Source: Glossina fuscipes
Taxonomy: Eukaryota; Arthropoda; Insecta; Diptera; Glossinidae
Direction: 5' to 3'
Assembly (NCBI RefSeq): GCF_014805625.2
Contig: NW_023998487.1
Location: 112,002-176,001 of the forward strand
Length of the DNA stretch: 64,000 nucleotides
The notes under the pieces were generated by a model. The model did not search any database and had not been told where the DNA came from. It saw only the letters and a list, made by a program, of their open reading frames with translations. Within the stretch, counting starts at the first letter, position 1. Every line of letters starts with the position of its first letter. Shown piece by piece: positions 59,448 through 64,000 of this stretch. Position numbers and translations under genes: made by a program.

Positions 59448-61760
59448 TTCGCCAGAGAAATAAATTCTAAGACTAAACTCTTAAAAGCACTAGCATTCTA
59501 AGGCTATCGGCTTTTATTAAAAACTCTACCGCACTTGAGATTCGAACCCACGACCATTGACTTGCTAGTCGAGATTCCTCGCTTTCGGCTACTCAGCTGA
59601 ATGATATTACTATTATTTAAGATCACTTAAATAAAATGTACCTCAAGGCAGAATCGAAGGTCCAAGAAAACAATAGTCGTACCAATTAAATTAATGATGC
59701 GATAGAAGGCTTTTTGGTATTAACGCAGTAGTATTTCTAATTCATGTTTGAATACCGTAGCACCGGCAACTCTAATTAATACGGTAGATGTAAAGAAGCG
59801 CTTCCCTAAATTTCAATTGCACAAATCTGACCCGGAATTGGTTAACTTTTGTAATACGAGAACGAAACTATTTGGCTTTATGTACGTTCATGTAGCGCAG
59901 TGCGAAAAATGGAAATTGTATGTCGTACAGGCTGATAGGTCGTCATAGGTCATGGTCGTGATTGATTGTAAGCTTTGATAATAAATTCAATTCAGTTATT
60001 TCAGCAAAAGCTTAAGCTAAACTGTCGAAATTAACTCCAAAATACAAAAATGTTTCTGATAAAACTGCTGCAAAAATAAAAGACATAACAAATAAGTTTA
60101 TAACAGCGTTCTTAAAACTGTTCCATGAACTATTTTTACTCAAATCAGTTCTTGAAGACAAAATAAACGAAATGATCAAATGGAATATCTGGGGTGACAC
60201 TATTCATTGATGACATCAAAAAACGGATGCGGGTGATATTACGCATTTGTTTAAAAGAAGTTCCGAAACGTTTAGAAGAATGCGACATGATACTTAATTT
60301 GGAAAAAGGCAACAAAAAGTTAGTGCCATACATAATATGCTCAGACCGCATAATAAAGAAGTTCGTGCGGTAGTTGGTTTAGTGAATTATTAAGGCAGAT
60401 ATTTCATAAATTTAAGTAATTAATGCCCTGCTAAGGAGCGAATCAACAAATGGAATCAAAAATCGTACCAGCAGAGTATAGGCCTAAATTGCCTCTAGTA
60501 GACCCTTCAACATATTGTGTTGATGCTGCTGTAATTCACGTTTCCGCAGATGTAGGTGAAAAATATATTCACTATGCTTCACAGACATTGTTATCTGTTC
60601 CACGACGGCATTTTGTTAGTACGTTTATGGCCGAAAGTTTTTTTGGTTACAGGCAACAAGCCATTAAGTAAAATACTTTCACCAAAAAAGTCGTCATCAA
60701 TATTATCTACATCAGAATGAAACGTTATACAATTTTACGAATCATTCGATTTCGATATCCAATATGGAACACAGTTACTGGAAATGTTATGCTGATTGCC
60801 AATTTCCATTATCTATAGTAACGGTTAAGACGTGGATTTAAGGCCAATAATTTATTATCATTCCAGTTACTTTATTAGTGTTGGCTGGTGTAACTCGTAA
60901 TGATGCTGAAATATCTCAATTAGTATGTGGTCTTCAAGGAAGCAAATCGTGTTTATGGTTTAGTATTGATCAATTTGAATACGCGCTACAACAAAATTGT
61001 TTCTCAAGAGGTACGGAAGTGTACATCCCATCCACGTTAAAAGATAAAGTTTTTCAAATATTGCATATAACCTATTTCGGGGTGACCGGCAGGAAACAGC
61101 TTGCTAGAAATTATTGCTGGCGGAAACGTACAGATGTTGAAGTTAAAAATACCGTAATTTAATCTATATACTATACCACGGCGAGCAAGCAAGGGCTAAG
61201 AGTATTTACCCAGCCTTGTACTAAATGTACTAAATGGTTGGAAGTCCATATGTTCCTATCATAACTACAGAATGGAGGATTCATAAGTGTCGTCAAATTT
61301 TTGGCCGCTTTATAATACCTCAAGTATTACTAACCGACTATGTTTCGTAATTAACATCACATGAGTTTTGAAGATTCTTGAAACGCAATGGTATTGCACT
61401 CAAAAAAGGTGCCCCGTATCGTTCAACTACAAATGGGCAACTGAAATGTATGTTCGAATGATTAAAGCTAAATTAAAAATAAACAAACAAAAACATCAAA
61501 TGCAACTATAGCATTACGCAAAGTTTTATTAGCTTACCGTCGAAGTGCGCATGCCACGACGGAAATGTCACCTTCGCAATTAATGAGCGGGAGATAGAGT
61601 TGCGGCCAAAAATTAATGCAACATGGAAATTTAGAACTGCCATGAAAGTGATCGGAAAACTAAACTACTTGATGAAATTAGACGATCAGCGCACATGGAA
61701 ACGTCACGTAAATCAACTTGAAAGCAAAAGAAGTCACAATTTTCGTTATGTAGGCTTGTG
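59120..61760 (+). mobile_element. Ty3/gypsy LTR-retrotransposon relic (gag end, pol), no LTRs found
   Basis: Parts occur in gag-pol order. 59132-59400: a gag-like segment (GLRNQFVSRLRNKLAQNRLQ) ending in a zinc-knuckle-like VKRIGAYINT. 59748-59948: the protease/linker part ending KLYVVQADRS. 60191-60350: the RT active-site segment with FIDD at 60203-60214 and CDMILNLEKGNKK after it. 60361-60420: VVGLVNY, an in-frame TAA, then GRYFINLS. 60450-60680: RNase H region (YCVDAAVIHVSADVGEKYIH). 60680-60840: a KPLSKILSPKK segment. 60878-61140: integrase N-terminal zinc-binding region (GVTGRKQLARNYCW). 61229-61246: TKWLEV. 61500-61590: LAYRRSAHATTEMSPSQLM. 61690-61735: TWKRHVNQL. Many frameshifts, stops and deletions. 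No env and no LTR was found. A SINE lies inside at 59400-59603. Confidence 0.85.
59400..59603 (-). mobile_element. tRNA-derived SINE, second copy, inside the gypsy relic
   Basis: The minus strand begins near 59603 with TCAGCTGAGTAGCCGAAAGC and a B-box GGGTTCGAATCTCAAGTGCG (reverse complement of 59532-59551). Then come the body block GCCGATAGCCTTAGAATGCT and GAATTTATTTCTCTGGCGAA, and a tail of AAT triplets (59400-59445). It shares head, body and tail with 21364-21541, differing by point changes and small indels. The B-box here is closer to the consensus GGTTCGAATC. Clean target duplications are not obvious because the flanks are themselves AT triplets. Confidence 0.8.
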
Positions 61761-61867
61761 GGCGTGATATAAGCGTTTTCTTTCGAAAGTTAGGCTCCTT
61801 TCCAGTTGTTCTTGCAACGGAAGAATCTTTACCATTGATAATACACAGTTGCGCAAACGAATAGGTG
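61761..61867. other. Junction between gypsy relic and family A repeats
   Basis: No LTR-like sequence recognised after the integrase C-terminus. Confidence 0.3.
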
Positions 61868-62005
61868 GTCAGATGAACAGACGGACGTGCTTTAGTGCCT
61901 TCAGAATTTGAAACTAGCTAAAAATTAATATACTTTATGGGGTTTCTGAAGCTTGGTTCCGTGCATTATACAAAGGTTTTGACAAAAAATAAAGCTATGA
62001 CACGC
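61868..62005 (-). repeat. Family A repeat, head part (copy A20)
   Basis: The minus strand gives CAAAACCTTTGTATAATGCA, AGCTTCAGAAACCCCATAAA, GTATATTAATTTTTAGCTAG, TTCAAATTCTGAAGGCACTA and AAGCACGTCCGTCTGTTCAT. The head and the CATGTCCGTC block are present. Confidence 0.7.
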
Positions 62006-62084
62006 TATAAAATTCAGTAGGCGTGACGAATTTATGCCACTTTTGTATAGGCACTAAAGCAACGACCATAGGATATTCGTTCAA

Positions 62085-62390
62085 ATTTTTGTAAATTTAG
62101 CTGTTATAGGTTACGAATATTAAGCAAAAAGACCAACTTTTTATTCCTTTTCAAAAACAGAGTTATCTTCATTTTACGTGGTGTTGTAGGCGTGTCCTTT
62201 GACATATTTTCAATTGCAAGTTGCGGGCAAGAACTTGCAAAGTTTCAGCTTCATTTTTACCGCCATAAAAACCTCAAAAGTAGGACACGTGGATAGTCGG
62301 ACATGCTCAAATCTATTCAGAATTTGATGCTGATCAAGAATATCTATACTTCGTCGAAAAAAACGAAAAGGTTTACAAAAAACATATTTA
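62085..62390 (-). repeat. Family A repeat, long copy (A21)
   Basis: The minus strand runs from a degenerate head (TATAGATATTCTTGATCAGC) through ATCAAATTCTGAATAGATTT, GAGCATGTCCGACTATCCAC, GGCGGTAAAAATGAAGCTGA, ACTTGCAATTGAAAATATGT, GGACACGCCTACAACACCAC to the tail AAAAAGTTGGTCTTTTTGCT. It lies about 80 bp beyond copy A20 in the same orientation. Confidence 0.7.
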
Positions 62391-63559
62391 CGTTGCAACA
62401 TAAGTAAGTAATAACATGTAATTCGCTTTAAAACGAATTTTTATATAATGATCGCAAATTTATTACATATGGCCAATGGTTATAATTTTTGTGGATAAGG
62501 TCACTAAAATTCCTAAGGTTGAGTGTTTTTTCTTTGAACATTAGTTAAACGAATGTTGTGCATTTTTTGCTTAATTTTTGAGATAAAAATCGTATTCATT
62601 CTGGTTGTAAATTTGTCATCGAACATCTAGTTTGAAATGAAAAATGTTATATTAATATAAATACTAAACAATTAAAATCGTCTTTTAAATCTTTTCGATT
62701 CATTTTCTGCTCGGGAATATATTTAAAGACATATGATCCATGAATTATTAAATCTTATCAGTTCTTAAATCGACTAATCTCACCGATTCATGCTGAAACA
62801 CTGTCGTTGGCTGTATACAACACAACTTTGAATTCGATTTTCATAGCCAAAAATCTCAAATGCGGGAGGCGTTACTTGCAGCATTTTTATGTTTACGGGG
62901 TGCAGTTATCTTATGTTCCCTAAAGATAGTGAAATTTTTCTAAATTTGTCGTAAGAATTTAAAGATTTATTATATTTTGTTTATGGGTTCAAGTCAGATT
63001 TTTTTCCTGCACGTATTTCACTGTTGGCAAAAACGTAATGCTGAATTTGCACGATTCCGGCTTTCGAAGTTTGCGTTTAAAATGCCGGTACCGCGAGAAA
63101 GTACAGCAAGTCTCCCTAATCGATCATTACGGCCACCTGGCACACACGTCAAAAAATTTATCTCAAAGATTAGAAGTCGGAATTCGAATTTAGGAATGAA
63201 TATAAATTGAACAAGTAGGAGAATTATGCGACCTAATCTTTTGTTCTAAAAAAGACGCAAGAAAGGAAAGAACGCAACATTTACACTCTAATACCTTAGG
63301 TGGGCGTGGCTGACTATTTATATTTTTGTAGAATACAACTAGAAACAGTATCTCCATTTTTGCGACCACGAGTACTTTTACCACAGGAATGAACAGGCAG
63401 GTAGACTAATGAACTGCAAACAATTTTCACATATTTGTATATATATTGAAAGGCCACCCTTGTAAATGTAAATGCAAGTTTTTACCATTGTGTTCATCGT
63501 CGTTTGCAAGTAACGAGCAGACAACTAATTTTTTTTTATTTTTGAAAACAGTCTAAGTT
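62391..63559. other. Non-coding stretch, no supported feature
   Basis: The 77-codon plus frame at 62977-63210 contains a basic Arg/Pro-rich end but no motif I can assign. Confidence 0.35.
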
Positions 63560-63845
63560 ATGCTTTACTGTGGACGCACTCTCCGACAGATTTGAACCAA
63601 ATTCCGACCTGCGTGCGAAAACTTTATATTCTCTGCCAAATTTGAAGCTAATAGCTACTATATTGCGACAAGGAGAATGTGATACCGCAGACATTCCACA
63701 GGCTGACCGATAGACGGACATACTTAAATCAGTTTAGAATTTGATGCGGATCAATAATATACACTTTATAAGGTATGTGAAGGTTTCCTCTAGGTATTGT
63801 GAACCTTTTAACAAAATAAATCAGCTTTCGGTGAGGCGTATAAAA
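63560..63845 (-). repeat. Family A repeat, nearly full length (copy A22)
   Basis: The minus strand gives CACCGAAAGCTGATTTATTT, ACCTAGAGGAAACCTTCACA, TATATTATTGATCCGCATCA, AATTCTAAACTGATTTAAGT, ATGTCCGTCTATCGGTCAGC and the middle GGTTCAAATCTGTCGGAGAG. The tail beyond 63560 is lost. Confidence 0.7.
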
Positions 63846-64000
63846 AATTTATCCCCTTCGTAAGATGTGCAATAATTTTATATAAGAATATAAGTGGCCT
63901 CAATACAAAAATTCGTTCAACATACGTTAATGCTGTTAATATAGGCCTTTTTGACTTGTAACGAGCTTTCTTGGGCGAGGTAGAACTCAGTCACTCCAAG
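63846..64000. other. Window edge, nothing recognised
   Basis: No supported feature. Confidence 0.3.

Noticed and set aside
1..64000. CRISPR arrays, operons, bacterial-type promoters or terminators
   Set aside because: No regularly spaced short repeats with unique spacers were found, and the sequence is clearly from an animal genome.

Overview
The window looks like gene-poor, A+T-rich intergenic or intronic DNA from a fly (Diptera). The case rests on what is present and on what is absent: several decayed Jockey-type non-LTR retrotransposons, a decayed Ty3/gypsy element, a tRNA-derived SINE, a degenerate cyclin B3 copy, (TAAA)n LINE tails, and no operon-like packing or closely spaced long reading frames. 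A higher fly, perhaps a true fruit fly (Tephritidae), is my best guess. That is inference from the style of the repeats and cannot be fixed from sequence alone. I found no intact protein-coding gene, tRNA, rRNA or CRISPR array in 64 kb. Almost every open frame is a short chance frame or part of a broken mobile element.

Layout. 1.05-1.55 kb holds a 502-bp element with terminal inverted repeats of about 135 bp (MITE or foldback). 5.2-5.5 kb holds a broken, unidentified reading frame on the minus strand. 8.4-10.0 kb is a Jockey-type reverse transcriptase relic that still shows YADD. 12.8-13.2 kb holds simple repeats and 14.8-15.4 kb the 3' end of a minus-strand LINE. 21.36-21.54 kb is a SINE with a candidate 12-bp target duplication. 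29.9-32.3 kb is a compound of two oppositely oriented LINE relics, with a further 3' fragment at 33.7-34.1 kb. 35.0-35.9 kb and 38.3-38.9 kb hold LINE 3' and C-terminal fragments of other families. 49.2-49.3 kb holds one more RT scrap. 52.35-53.19 kb is a cyclin B3 pseudogene. 53.6-54.1 kb is a tandem duplication followed by a TAGTA minisatellite. 57.12-57.17 kb is a strong hairpin. 59.1-61.8 kb is a gypsy relic with the second SINE lying inside it.

Threaded through everything are about 22 dispersed, diverged copies of one non-coding repeat (called family A here), in both orientations, 70 to 540 bp long. Its landmarks in order are a GTTTGCAAC block, a GTATATA/CTTGATCAGC block, a CATGTCCGTCTGTCC block, an AAATGGGTCAAATTGGTC block and a CTTATTACTCATAAAC block. 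This is the dominant structure of the window.

No new multi-gene system is visible. The elements do not cooperate: they record successive insertions and decay. The points most worth checking are the long-TIR element, the cyclin B3 pseudogene, the SINE and its insertion in gypsy, the opposed LINE junction, the hairpin at 57.1 kb, and two open segments (5.2-5.5 kb and 44.9-45.15 kb) that look protein-like but that I cannot name.
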